Assembly (NCBI GenBank): GCA_023544605.1
Contig: JAMJFQ010000037.1
Location: 1 to 17,065, forward strand
Reading direction: 5' to 3'
From: ANME-2 cluster archaeon
Lineage (GTDB): Archaea; Halobacteriota; Methanosarcinia; Methanosarcinales; Methanocomedenaceae
DNA length: 17,065 nt
Shown: positions 1 to 6,764 of the stretch, one piece after another
Layout of the letters: each line of letters starts with the position of its first letter
Position numbering within the stretch: the first letter of the stretch is position 1
The notes under the pieces: generated by a model
Told to the model about the DNA's origin: nothing
The model's database searches: none
What the model saw: only the letters and a program-made list of their open reading frames with translations
Program-made: the position numbers and the translations under genes

Positions 1-18
1 TCGGTCGGATTAACTTGA

Positions 19-43
19 GTACAAAAAGTTATACTTTATGTAC
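19..43. promoter_or_regulatory. Near-perfect 25-bp palindrome upstream of the M42 peptidase gene
   Basis: The left half begins GTACAAAAAGTT and the right half ends CTTTATGTAC, centred on base 31. Ten of the twelve symmetric base pairs match; the mismatches are 24/38 and 30/32. It lies about 75 bp before the peptidase start, and its centre (TTATACTTTA) also resembles an archaeal TATA element. That position would suit an operator overlapping the core promoter. The symmetry is seen directly; the regulatory role is inferred. An AT-rich chance palindrome cannot be excluded. Confidence 0.45.
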
Positions 44-118
44 AATAAAAAAATCCACACATAAAGGGATAATCTTAAAATCTTGAAGGTAATCTATTAA
101 AACGAACTGGTGAGGCAC

Positions 119-1174
119 ATGGAACAACTAAATGAAATGCTAAAACGTTTTTCTAATACACATGGAGTATCAGGCTATGAAGGTAATATCAGGCAGCTCC
201 TTGAAGAAAAAATAAAACCCTATGTCGACGAGGTCAGGACAGACAAACTTGGCAACTTGATGGCTATTCGCAAAGGAGGTCATCCTTCAGTTATGATCGC
301 AGCACATATGGATGAGATAGGGCTCATGTGTAAATATGTGGATGAAAAGGGTTTTGTCCATTTTGTCAAACTGGGCGGATGGTTCGACCAGACACTGCAC
401 AGCCAGAGAGTAATACTTCATACGGAAAATGGAGATATCTACGGCGTTATCGGTGCCAAACCCCCCCATGCCATGAAAGAAGACGAGCGGAAAAAACCCG
501 TCAAAGCTGAAGACATGTTCATCGATATCGGGGCAAAGGACCAAAAAGATGCAGAAAGGCTAGGTGTGATCCCGGGCACCACTGTTACTTTGGACCGCCA
601 GTACGCTTCACTTGGCAATAACAGGGTCACTGGTAAATGTTTCGATGACAGGGCAGGTATCGTAATGATGATCGAGGCCATGCGGCTCATCCACGAGCGA
701 AATATCGAAGCTACCGTATACGCCGTAGGAACCGTACAGGAAGAAGTGGGCTTAAAAGGTGCCCGAACAAGTGCTTTTGGTTTGAACCCAAGTGTCGCCC
801 TGGTCTCAGAAGTTACGGTAGCTGGTGACCATCCAGGTATTGAAAAGAAACAAAGTGCCATTGAACTCAGTAAAGGTCCGTCCATTACTATTCTGGATGC
901 AGGTGGTAGGGGCCTTATTGCCACTGAGAATGTTATCAAATGGCTAAAAGAGACCGCAAAAGAATATAATATCGATATCCAGCCCGACGTTGCCGAAGGT
1001 GGTACAACAGATGCAACTGCCATTCACCTGACCAAGTGTGGCATACCGTCATCAGTGATAAGCATTCCTTCAAGATACATCCACTCTCCCGTTGAGGTGC
1101 TGGACCTTGAAGATTTGAAAAAAGGTGCCCAACTATTAGCACGAGCAGTGGAAACAGTCAGTAAACACTTCTAA
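119..1174 (+). CDS. M42 family metallo-aminopeptidase (TET-like)
   Basis: Cytosolic dinuclear-metal aminopeptidase of the M42 (TET/glutamyl aminopeptidase/endoglucanase-like) family, which trims peptides left by the proteasome. The 351-residue length is normal for the family. Counting from ATG 119, expected metal-site motifs are visible: AAHMDEIG (His63), FDDRAG (Asp176/177), VQEEVG (Glu208/209, catalytic base and ligand) and YIHSP (His322). The ligand segment that usually reads (V/I)D-V-T reads SEVTVAGD, so a Glu (231) stands where an Asp is common. A GTG at 110 would add three residues, but GGTGA at 109-113 is a Shine-Dalgarno sequence with good spacing to ATG 119 and would overlap the GTG, so ATG is preferred. 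It is the first gene of a plus-strand run; the antiporter follows after 39 bp. Substrate preference cannot be read from sequence. Confidence 0.93.
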   Translation: MEQLNEMLKRFSNTHGVSGYEGNIRQLLEEKIKPYVDEVRTDKLGNLMAIRKGGHPSVMIAAHMDEIGLMCKYVDEKGFVHFVKLGGWFDQTLHSQRVILHTENGDIYGVIGAKPPHAMKEDERKKPVKAEDMFIDIGAKDQKDAERLGVIPGTTVTLDRQYASLGNNRVTGKCFDDRAGIVMMIEAMRLIHERNIEATVYAVGTVQEEVGLKGARTSAFGLNPSVALVSEVTVAGDHPGIEKKQSAIELSKGPSITILDAGGRGLIATENVIKWLKETAKEYNIDIQPDVAEGGTTDATAIHLTKCGIPSSVISIPSRYIHSPVEVLDLEDLKKGAQLLARAVETVSKHF

Positions 1175-1213
1175 ATATCCACTAAAACATCAACGTCGAG
1201 GTGACAAAAAAAG

Positions 1214-3061
1214 ATGACTGAATCTTCATTCATACTTGCTACCCTGGCTGTTGTATTGCTAATCGGAATCAGTGCCCAGGTACTATCCCGCATCTTCAAG
1301 ATCCCCAGTATAGTATTTCTCTTGTTTTTTGGTATCATACTTGGGCCTGAATTCCTTAATGTCATTGACACTTCCAATTTCCAGAAGGAACTTGAAGCAA
1401 TCGTTGCACTTTCAATAGCAATTATCGTCTTTGATGGTGGAATGCAGATAAACATCAGACAGATAAAGAAACTGCAAAAAAGCATAGTCCACCTGATAAC
1501 AATTGGCGTACTCATCACATTTATAGGATCATCACTTGTAGCATATTTCCTTTTGGACATAGATCCTGGGATGGCCATGCTCTATGGTGCACTGGTCTCA
1601 GCTACCGGACCAACAGTAATAACACCACTGGTAAAGCAGATACACGTTACCAGGAAGATCAGCAAGATACTTGAAGCCGAAGGGGTGCTTAACGACCCTA
1701 TCAGTGTTATCCTTGCAGCCCTGGTTTTTGAATGGATACTACTTGATTTACCAGGCATAGATGCATTTGGCTCCCTGGCAACCAGTCTGAGTATGGGTTT
1801 AATACTCGGTATTGTTGGTGGTGTAATTCTCGCCTATATCCTGCAAAACATAACCATGATTACAGCCCAGTATGCCCGGCTATTGACCCTAACTGCAGTA
1901 TTGTTGACCTTTGCAGGAGCCGAAGGATTCGGGGACGGCTCAGGGATACTGGCAGTGGCTGTATTTGGCATTATTATCGGGTCCTCCGACATAGCACATA
2001 AAGAATCCATTAAAGAGTTCAAAGGTGACATTGTAATAATATTACTGTCAATTATCTTTATCCTACTGGCTTCATTGATACGCTTTGAATACATAATTAA
2101 CCTCAGTATGTGGGGTGTGGTAGTTATCCTGATATTGATGTTTGTCATCAGGCCTGCTGCAGTATTTGCTTCCACTGCCGGGTCTAACCTGTCTTTCAGG
2201 GAAAAATCATTCATTTCTGTTATCTCGCCCCGAGGTATAGTACCTGCATCCATGGTTACATATTTTGCAATAAAAATGCAGACTTTGAATGCTCCATCCG
2301 GTAATGATGGAGTAGAAATGCTTGTAGGATTAGTATTTTTGACCGTTATTTTTTCAGTTATATGGCCCGGTATATTTGCCGGCACATTTGCACGAAAACT
2401 TGGAGTAATACCTATGGAAATATTGATCATTGGAGGAGGAGGGGTGGGCAGGGAGCTCGCCCAGAGATTTGACAAACGCGGTGAGAACGTTGTGGTAATA
2501 GACACTGATAGTGAAAATTGCCAGAAGGTTATGGATTTGGGCATAAAGGCGGTGAACGGGGACGGGAACGACTTGAACGTGCTCGAAAAAGCCGGCATCA
2601 AACATGCCAAATACATAGTTGCTACCACTGACAAGGACAATGTCAACCTGCTTGCATGCCAGCTTGCAAAAAGTAAATTCGGGTTTTCCGGTAACATGCT
2701 GGTTGCCAGGGTGAATGACCCAAATAACCTGCCCCTGTTCACTGAAATGGACATACGGGCGATGAGTCCCACAAAATCCACCACGATTATCCTGGAGAAC
2801 ATGGTCGGTAGACATGATCTATTTACAATGTGCGAAGTGGGTCACCAGGGTGATATCATCGAGACCAGTATATCCAATCCCAAGGTCATCGGAAAGGCCG
2901 TAAAGGATGTGGAGATACCAAAAGGCAGTTTAATTGTACTTGTACGTCGGGGCGACCAGTCTATTATCGCTCACGGAGATACTATTCTTCTGGAAGGCGA
3001 CCATGTTACGATCATAGGCCAGGCAGGAGCGGCGTCAGAAGCAGCAAATCTATTAGATTGA
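1214..3061 (+). CDS. CPA-type cation/proton antiporter with C-terminal RCK (TrkA-N/TrkA-C) module
   Basis: A 615-residue membrane protein. Residues 1 to about 395 contain some 11-13 hydrophobic segments of the Na+/H+ exchanger (NhaP/KefB-like) fold. The core has TGPT at 131-134 and LNDP at 159-162; Asn160-Asp161 match the ion-binding pair of CPA1 exchangers. Residues 402 to about 518 form a Rossmann RCK_N domain (IIGGGGVG at 405-412, acidic Asp430 ending the second strand in VVVIDTD), followed by an RCK_C/TrkA_C domain at about 535-605. The family exchanges Na+ or K+ for H+, and the RCK part is expected to gate transport in response to a nucleotide. The start is ATG after GAGGTGA at 1198-1204. 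The next gene starts 18 bp after the stop, so co-transcription is likely. The specific ion cannot be assigned. Confidence 0.93.
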   Translation: MTESSFILATLAVVLLIGISAQVLSRIFKIPSIVFLLFFGIILGPEFLNVIDTSNFQKELEAIVALSIAIIVFDGGMQINIRQIKKLQKSIVHLITIGVLITFIGSSLVAYFLLDIDPGMAMLYGALVSATGPTVITPLVKQIHVTRKISKILEAEGVLNDPISVILAALVFEWILLDLPGIDAFGSLATSLSMGLILGIVGGVILAYILQNITMITAQYARLLTLTAVLLTFAGAEGFGDGSGILAVAVFGIIIGSSDIAHKESIKEFKGDIVIILLSIIFILLASLIRFEYIINLSMWGVVVILILMFVIRPAAVFASTAGSNLSFREKSFISVISPRGIVPASMVTYFAIKMQTLNAPSGNDGVEMLVGLVFLTVIFSVIWPGIFAGTFARKLGVIPMEILIIGGGGVGRELAQRFDKRGENVVVIDTDSENCQKVMDLGIKAVNGDGNDLNVLEKAGIKHAKYIVATTDKDNVNLLACQLAKSKFGFSGNMLVARVNDPNNLPLFTEMDIRAMSPTKSTTIILENMVGRHDLFTMCEVGHQGDIIETSISNPKVIGKAVKDVEIPKGSLIVLVRRGDQSIIAHGDTILLEGDHVTIIGQAGAASEAANLLD

Positions 3062-3079
3062 AAGAGATTGATAGTGCAA

Positions 3080-4261
3080 ATGAAAATCCTGGTACTTGGG
3101 ATAAACACGCGCCACATTGCATGTTCTGCTGCACGGGCTGGCTATACGGTTCACACCCTCAGCAGTTTCAATGACATTGACCTCATGGAATGTGCGGCAA
3201 AAAACAGTGTATGTGAAATACCTGATGTGCACTGTCTTGACCTGGAGGAAATTGCCGCAACCATATCTTCCTTGCTGCCCGTGGACGGTGTGGTGCTTGG
3301 GCCTGGATTTGAACATCTTGGACATTGGATCGATGAAATTACCCATACACGTATCCCCGTGTTTAACAATGTCCCCGAAACCATTGCCCAGGTATCAAAT
3401 AAGGTCTGGCTTGCACATAAACTTAGATCATGGGACATACGGCATCCCCATACATTGCCCCTGGCATCCATAAGCACACAAAAAGACTGGAACATGGGGT
3501 ATCCTGCTATGATAAAACCAATATGCGGAGCCGGCGGTGTGGATAATATACTCGTACGTGATGCTGATGACCTTGCAGATGTATTGGACACTATTGGCAG
3601 ATATAAAGATAAATTCCTTATTCAGGAATTTTTTAAAGGTACCCTTGTCAGTGTTTCTGTAATATCCACAAAGAAACAGGCAACTGCCATTGCGATCAAT
3701 GAACAACTTGCAGGTCTGGACTGGCTTACAGACATACCATTTGCATACTGCGGTAACATAACTCCTCATGAATCCGAATATGGCAAATGGATATGCGATA
3801 CCGCTGTAGAGTTGGCAGTGAAACTCAAATTGCTGGGTTCAAACGGCGTGGATTTCATAATAACTGAACACGGACCGGTGGTACTTGAAATAAATCCACG
3901 GTTCCAGGGAAGCATTGATACTGTGGAGAATGCTACCGGTATTAATGTCTTTCAATCACATATCGAGGCTTTTGAAGGACTAGTACCTCTTCCGACCAAC
4001 TACCTCAATTATTCTGTTAAGGCCATATTTTTTGCCCCCCACAGGTTTATTGCAGGTAAAAAAGTATATGAATATCTACTGCAATGCTTAAGGAGTGGCA
4101 ATGCAGCCGATGTCCCCTTGGAAGATACGGTGTTTGAAAAAAATGAACCTGTGGTTTCCTTCTTAGCTAGTGGCAAGAGCAGGCGTCAGGTGGTCATGCA
4201 GGCAGGTCATCTCGTTGATGGGCTTGTTGAAAAAATGGAAGAATGTAACACGGAAGATTAA
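3080..4261 (+). CDS. ATP-grasp superfamily ligase, function unknown (COG2232-like)
   Basis: A 393-residue soluble protein. Residues 1 to about 110 form a Rossmann-like pre-ATP-grasp domain (MKILVLGINTRHIACSAARAG, then VVLGPGFEHL at 71-80). The ATP-grasp domain follows: MIKP with Lys146, AGGVDNILV at 151-159, IQEFFKG around Glu183, and the Mg-binding strand VVLEINPRFQGS with Glu270 and Asn272. These enzymes join a carboxylate, through an acyl-phosphate, to an amine or thiol. The substrate is unknown. Among known archaeal relatives, tyramine-glutamate ligase (MfnD, methanofuran synthesis) is an alternative but is shorter. TTG 3068 and GTG 3074 are in-frame alternatives; ATG 3080 is chosen because the fold starts at once with MKILVLG. 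No strong Shine-Dalgarno sequence is seen. The gene sits between the antiporter and TFE. Confidence 0.85.
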   Translation: MKILVLGINTRHIACSAARAGYTVHTLSSFNDIDLMECAAKNSVCEIPDVHCLDLEEIAATISSLLPVDGVVLGPGFEHLGHWIDEITHTRIPVFNNVPETIAQVSNKVWLAHKLRSWDIRHPHTLPLASISTQKDWNMGYPAMIKPICGAGGVDNILVRDADDLADVLDTIGRYKDKFLIQEFFKGTLVSVSVISTKKQATAIAINEQLAGLDWLTDIPFAYCGNITPHESEYGKWICDTAVELAVKLKLLGSNGVDFIITEHGPVVLEINPRFQGSIDTVENATGINVFQSHIEAFEGLVPLPTNYLNYSVKAIFFAPHRFIAGKKVYEYLLQCLRSGNAADVPLEDTVFEKNEPVVSFLASGKSRRQVVMQAGHLVDGLVEKMEECNTED

Positions 4262-4292
4262 TGCGCTAATAAGATAAATTAGGTTAGGTGAT

Positions 4293-4790
4293 ATGTTGGT
4301 AGATCTGGATGACCCTATTATTCGAGGACTTCTTATTAATCTCGTTGGAGAAGAAGGTATGAATGTTGTTCTCAAAATGCCTGATGGTGAAGTTACTGAT
4401 GAAGAAGTGTCTAATGTGACCGAAGTTCCCCTGAATATAGTCAGGCGCACTCTGTACATACTTTTTGAAAACAGGCTTGCCACTTACAGACGTGAAAGAA
4501 ATAAAGATAGCGGCTGGCTTACCTATCTCTGGTTAATTGACATTAGCGGCATAAATGAACTTCTGGATAATGAAATGAATAGACTACTAACGAATCTCAA
4601 GTCTAAACTTGACTTTGAAGAAGACAATATGTTCTATATTTGTGAGAACGAATGTGGACGTTTTGTATTCGACTTAGTAGCAGAGACCGAGTATCTATGC
4701 CCTAATTGTGGGGAAGAAGTGGTTTTTGAGGAAAATGAGATAATTAAGCAGAGCCTGAGAAAACGTATCAATGAGCTGGAAGATATTTGA
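4293..4790 (+). CDS. tfe: Archaeal transcription initiation factor E, alpha subunit (TFE)
   Basis: TFE-alpha helps RNA polymerase open the promoter and stabilises the open complex with TBP and TFB. The 165-residue protein has the expected two parts. An N-terminal winged helix spans about residues 8-85, including EVTDEEVSNVTEVPLNIVRR and ILFENRLATYRRER. A C-terminal zinc ribbon has Cys117-x3-Cys121 and Cys136-x2-Cys139 (CPNCG), followed by a short charged helix. The start is ambiguous: AGGTGAT at 4286-4292 abuts ATG 4293, whereas the next codon, TTG 4296, would give a protein beginning VDLDDPIIRG after a gap of 3 bases. Both are very close to the ribosome site. The stop overlaps the start of the HD-domain gene by 4 bases, suggesting translational coupling. 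Confidence 0.95.
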   Translation: MLVDLDDPIIRGLLINLVGEEGMNVVLKMPDGEVTDEEVSNVTEVPLNIVRRTLYILFENRLATYRRERNKDSGWLTYLWLIDISGINELLDNEMNRLLTNLKSKLDFEEDNMFYICENECGRFVFDLVAETEYLCPNCGEEVVFEENEIIKQSLRKRINELEDI

Positions 4791-5302
4791 TACCAGATAA
4801 ATACCGTGCACTTGAACTACTTGAAATTGCAGGATGTAGCGATAAGGTTATCAAGCACTGCCTTACCGTAGCTGAATATTCCAGGGAATGTGCAAAGAAG
4901 GTCGAAAAAAACGGGCATCCTATCGATGTGGAACTGGTTTTTATTGGGGCATTGCTACACGATATTGGTCGCTCTATCACTCATGACATTAACCATGCGG
5001 TAGAAGGGGCATGTCTTGGTAGGGAATACGGTTTAAATCCCAGCATTATACGAATAATCGAAACACACATCGGTGCAGGCATCGCCGAAACAGAAGCAAG
5101 ATCACAGGGATTACCCCAGAGAAATTATTTTCCCTCCACTATTGAGGAGAAAATCGTGGCCCATGCGGATAATCTTGTTGATGATATCCGTATCATTTCA
5201 ATTTCAGAAAAAGTGGATAAACTCAGGGAAAAGGGGATGAGGGAAAACATAGTTGAAAGAATTGTTGAACTGTACTTCTATGTTGATGAGATGATGCGTT
5301 AA
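4787..5302 (+). CDS. HD-domain protein (TIGR00295-like putative metal-dependent phosphohydrolase)
   Basis: A 171-residue protein with a full HD signature: His24 in KHCLTVAEY, His58-Asp59 in ALLHDIGRS, further histidines 66, 70 and 94, and AHADNLVDD at 125-133 supplying the distal Asp. HD proteins bind divalent metal and usually hydrolyse phosphoesters such as nucleotides or cyclic nucleotides. The natural substrate of this archaeal subfamily is not known to me. The start is TTG at 4787, overlapping the tfe stop in TTGA; it gives MIPDKYRALELLE, a natural N-terminus for the domain, and no ATG lies nearby upstream. Its end overlaps by a few bases the stop codon of the convergent winged-helix gene. 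Confidence 0.85.
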   Translation: MIPDKYRALELLEIAGCSDKVIKHCLTVAEYSRECAKKVEKNGHPIDVELVFIGALLHDIGRSITHDINHAVEGACLGREYGLNPSIIRIIETHIGAGIAETEARSQGLPQRNYFPSTIEEKIVAHADNLVDDIRIISISEKVDKLREKGMRENIVERIVELYFYVDEMMR

Positions 5303-5700
5303 AGGTTTTCAGGGTCATTTTTCAACATCGCTGACCACCACCATACAGCCATGTCATTGGCATCTTTACTGAACTGGCCTGAAAGCCTGTATTCGCCGTT
5401 CTTGTTGCTGATAAGACCCGCACCGAGTAATTTGTTCCTCATCGAATAAAATGAGGCCTTACCAATGCCCAGTTCATCAGATGTCTCTTTCCACTCGCTG
5501 GTCTTAACAGGCTCATTTTTTTTCTGCCTTTCTTCGATAAGGATGATAAATTTTTGACCCACTGCAGCCGTTTTTTCTTCCTGGAACAAACGCCGCATAA
5601 ACTCATAGAAAGGCTCACGGGAACGGCTGATCCTGCTGTTTGCATCAGAACGGATCATTATTGTAGTTGATGTTCTGGGTGCATCTTTTACATATGTCAT
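5299..5700 (-). CDS. Small winged-helix (wHTH) protein, probable transcription regulator
   Basis: A 133-residue protein without a named family that I recognise. Residues about 66-108 (SEWKETSDELGIGKASFYSM, then NKLLGAGLISN and a GEYRLS wing) have the pattern of a winged helix with recognition helix and beta wing. A basic N-terminus (residues 15-38) and a Trp-rich C-terminal helix (AVWWWSAMLK) flank it. Soluble, no signal peptide. The start is ATG 5698-5700; no Shine-Dalgarno sequence is visible just upstream, so translation may be leaderless or start at the in-frame Met15. A perfect 17-bp palindrome lies 32-48 bp upstream, in the presumed core promoter, which fits autoregulation. DNA binding and target are inferred. 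Confidence 0.72.
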   Translation of the reverse strand: MTYVKDAPRTSTTIMIRSDANSRISRSREPFYEFMRRLFQEEKTAAVGQKFIILIEERQKKNEPVKTSEWKETSDELGIGKASFYSMRNKLLGAGLISNKNGEYRLSGQFSKDANDMAVWWWSAMLKNDPENL

Positions 5701-5731
5701 ATATATGGTTGCTATGCTATTGAACTATAAG

Positions 5732-5748
5732 GCTTTTTCAGAAAAAGC
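5732..5748. promoter_or_regulatory. Perfect 17-bp palindrome in the putative wHTH promoter
   Basis: The arms GCTTTTTC and GAAAAAGC flank one central A. It lies 32-48 bp before the wHTH start and 26 bp after the stop of the upstream DUF2551-like gene. On the minus strand, AATTTAAG (about 5749-5757) just upstream could be a TATA element, placing the palindrome between TATA and the transcription start. An operator is the preferred reading. An RNA hairpin acting as a terminator for the upstream gene is the alternative. Confidence 0.5.
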
Positions 5749-5773
5749 ACTTAAATTAGCCGGACACCAAATC

Positions 5774-6082
5774 TTAAACTGGCATGTTCAGTGTAGATTT
5801 GACCAGATCTATATAGTCATCTTTAAGTGAATATACCGTAGTGGTCTTGTAGGATTCCTTGTGTGCTTTGAGAATTCCCAACTTTGAATGAATATAACCT
5901 ATCATTGAAGCAACCATGTTATGCGATACATCATATTTTTTTGAAAGAATTTTATGAATCACATCTACTGTAGCTTCTTTTAAGTTAAGGAATATATTCA
6001 GGATAAAATTTCTAATCCCATCAGTATCTAGTTCAAGATACGTCTCAAGACGGTTTTTTATCAGTTCTTTAAGTGATCCCAT
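5774..6082 (-). CDS. DUF2551-like small archaeal protein
   Basis: A 102-residue protein starting MGSLKELIKNRLETYLELDT, recognised as resembling the DUF2551 family of Methanosarcina relatives. It is predicted mostly helical: DVIHKILSKKYDVSHNMVAS and MIGYIHSKLGILKAHKESYK suggest a helix-turn-helix-like DNA-binding fold, and KTTTVYSLKDDYIDLVKSTL closes it. Function is unknown; a DNA-binding regulator is plausible. The frame stays open upstream to 6148, but ATG at 6080-6082 is chosen because the family begins with the SLKELIK segment and GGAG lies about a dozen bases before it. The next minus-strand gene (wHTH) starts 73 bp downstream and may be separately transcribed. Confidence 0.8.
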   Translation of the reverse strand: MGSLKELIKNRLETYLELDTDGIRNFILNIFLNLKEATVDVIHKILSKKYDVSHNMVASMIGYIHSKLGILKAHKESYKTTTVYSLKDDYIDLVKSTLNMPV

Positions 6083-6214
6083 AACCTTTTTGCTCCTATT
6101 AATTTTTTTGAGCAGTATTCCTAACATATATGAGTTAACACTATACACATAAATAGGTTTCTACATTATTATTATCAGTACATCATCACATTCTATTTGA
6201 CAGTTTAATCCTCA

Positions 6215-6251
6215 TTTTTAGATAAGATTTTTTTTATAGATTATCTAAAAA
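6215..6251. repeat. 11-bp perfect inverted repeat
   Basis: TTTTTAGATAA (6215-6225) and TTATCTAAAAA (6241-6251) are exact reverse complements separated by 15 bases rich in T. Transcribed on the plus strand it makes a stem with a long loop followed by more A. It lies about 130 bp upstream of the DUF2551-like start. It could be an operator or a hairpin; its AT richness tempers significance. Confidence 0.5.
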
Positions 6252-6456
6252 AAACACGTTTCTTTAAAAAGTGTATCAATTTTAATTCACATTATTTAAT
6301 AATATTCATTTTATATATTTAATTACTTTTAATATTTTTTATATAATATATCATATATTAACTATTTATTTCCTTGAATATATTTTTTAGTAAATATTAA
6401 TATAATCTATACATTTGATTCCTTATACTACGATATATTAATTTTTTTCCCATATT

Positions 6457-6475
6457 ATATAACTAATAGTTATAT
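6457..6475. repeat. 19-bp perfect palindrome
   Basis: ATATAACTA and TAGTTATAT flank a single central A at 6466, all nine pairs matching. It is in the centre of the AT-rich gap, far from both flanking starts. It may be a protein-binding site, but AT-rich sequence makes chance palindromes more frequent. Confidence 0.4.
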
Positions 6476-6655
6476 TCATTGATTATTTATTCTTTTTTTA
6501 CGTTTTTTACTGGTATTGTATTTTGTGTCTCTATGTATTCCTATAGACTATAGTTATAGTTTTTTTCTTTCACGTTATCGTATGTTTCAGTGAACTCAAT
6601 CATTCTATATACTATAGGAATTTGATGGTTATGACTTACAGCCCTACCATGATCT

Positions 6656-6764
6656 GCAAAATAATATATTCTCGGGGGGTATTTTGCTTAATGGATTACT
6701 TAGTACTATAGAGTATAAGAATGCATTTATTCATAGACCATTTAGAATAGGGTTTTTACCCTAT
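6656..6764 (+). other. Candidate structured element: two stems around a G6 run
   Basis: GCAAAATA (6656-6663) pairs exactly with TATTTTGC (6680-6687); the 16-base loop ends in six G (6674-6679). Sixty bases on, ATAGGGT (6747-6753) pairs exactly with ACCCTAT (6758-6764) over a TTTT loop and is followed by AGTTTT. The higher GC of this patch within AT-rich DNA is the usual appearance of a structured RNA in an AT-rich context. No match to a known RNA class was recognised. Confidence 0.3.

Noticed and set aside
110..118. GTG 110 as start of the M42 peptidase
   Set aside because: It overlaps the GGTGA ribosome site that correctly serves ATG 119.
439..1023. 194-codon antisense frame inside the M42 peptidase gene
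   Set aside because: Low-complexity Ser/Pro/Thr-rich translation typical of an antisense shadow; all metal-site motifs are on the plus strand.
1834..2802. Long antisense open frame of 322 codons inside the antiporter gene
   Set aside because: The plus-strand frame has clear antiporter and RCK motifs; the antisense translation has no domain and mirrors its codon bias.
6620..6665. Box C/D-like guide RNA (TGATGG and ATGATC resemble C boxes)
   Set aside because: No CTGA D boxes are present at the required places.
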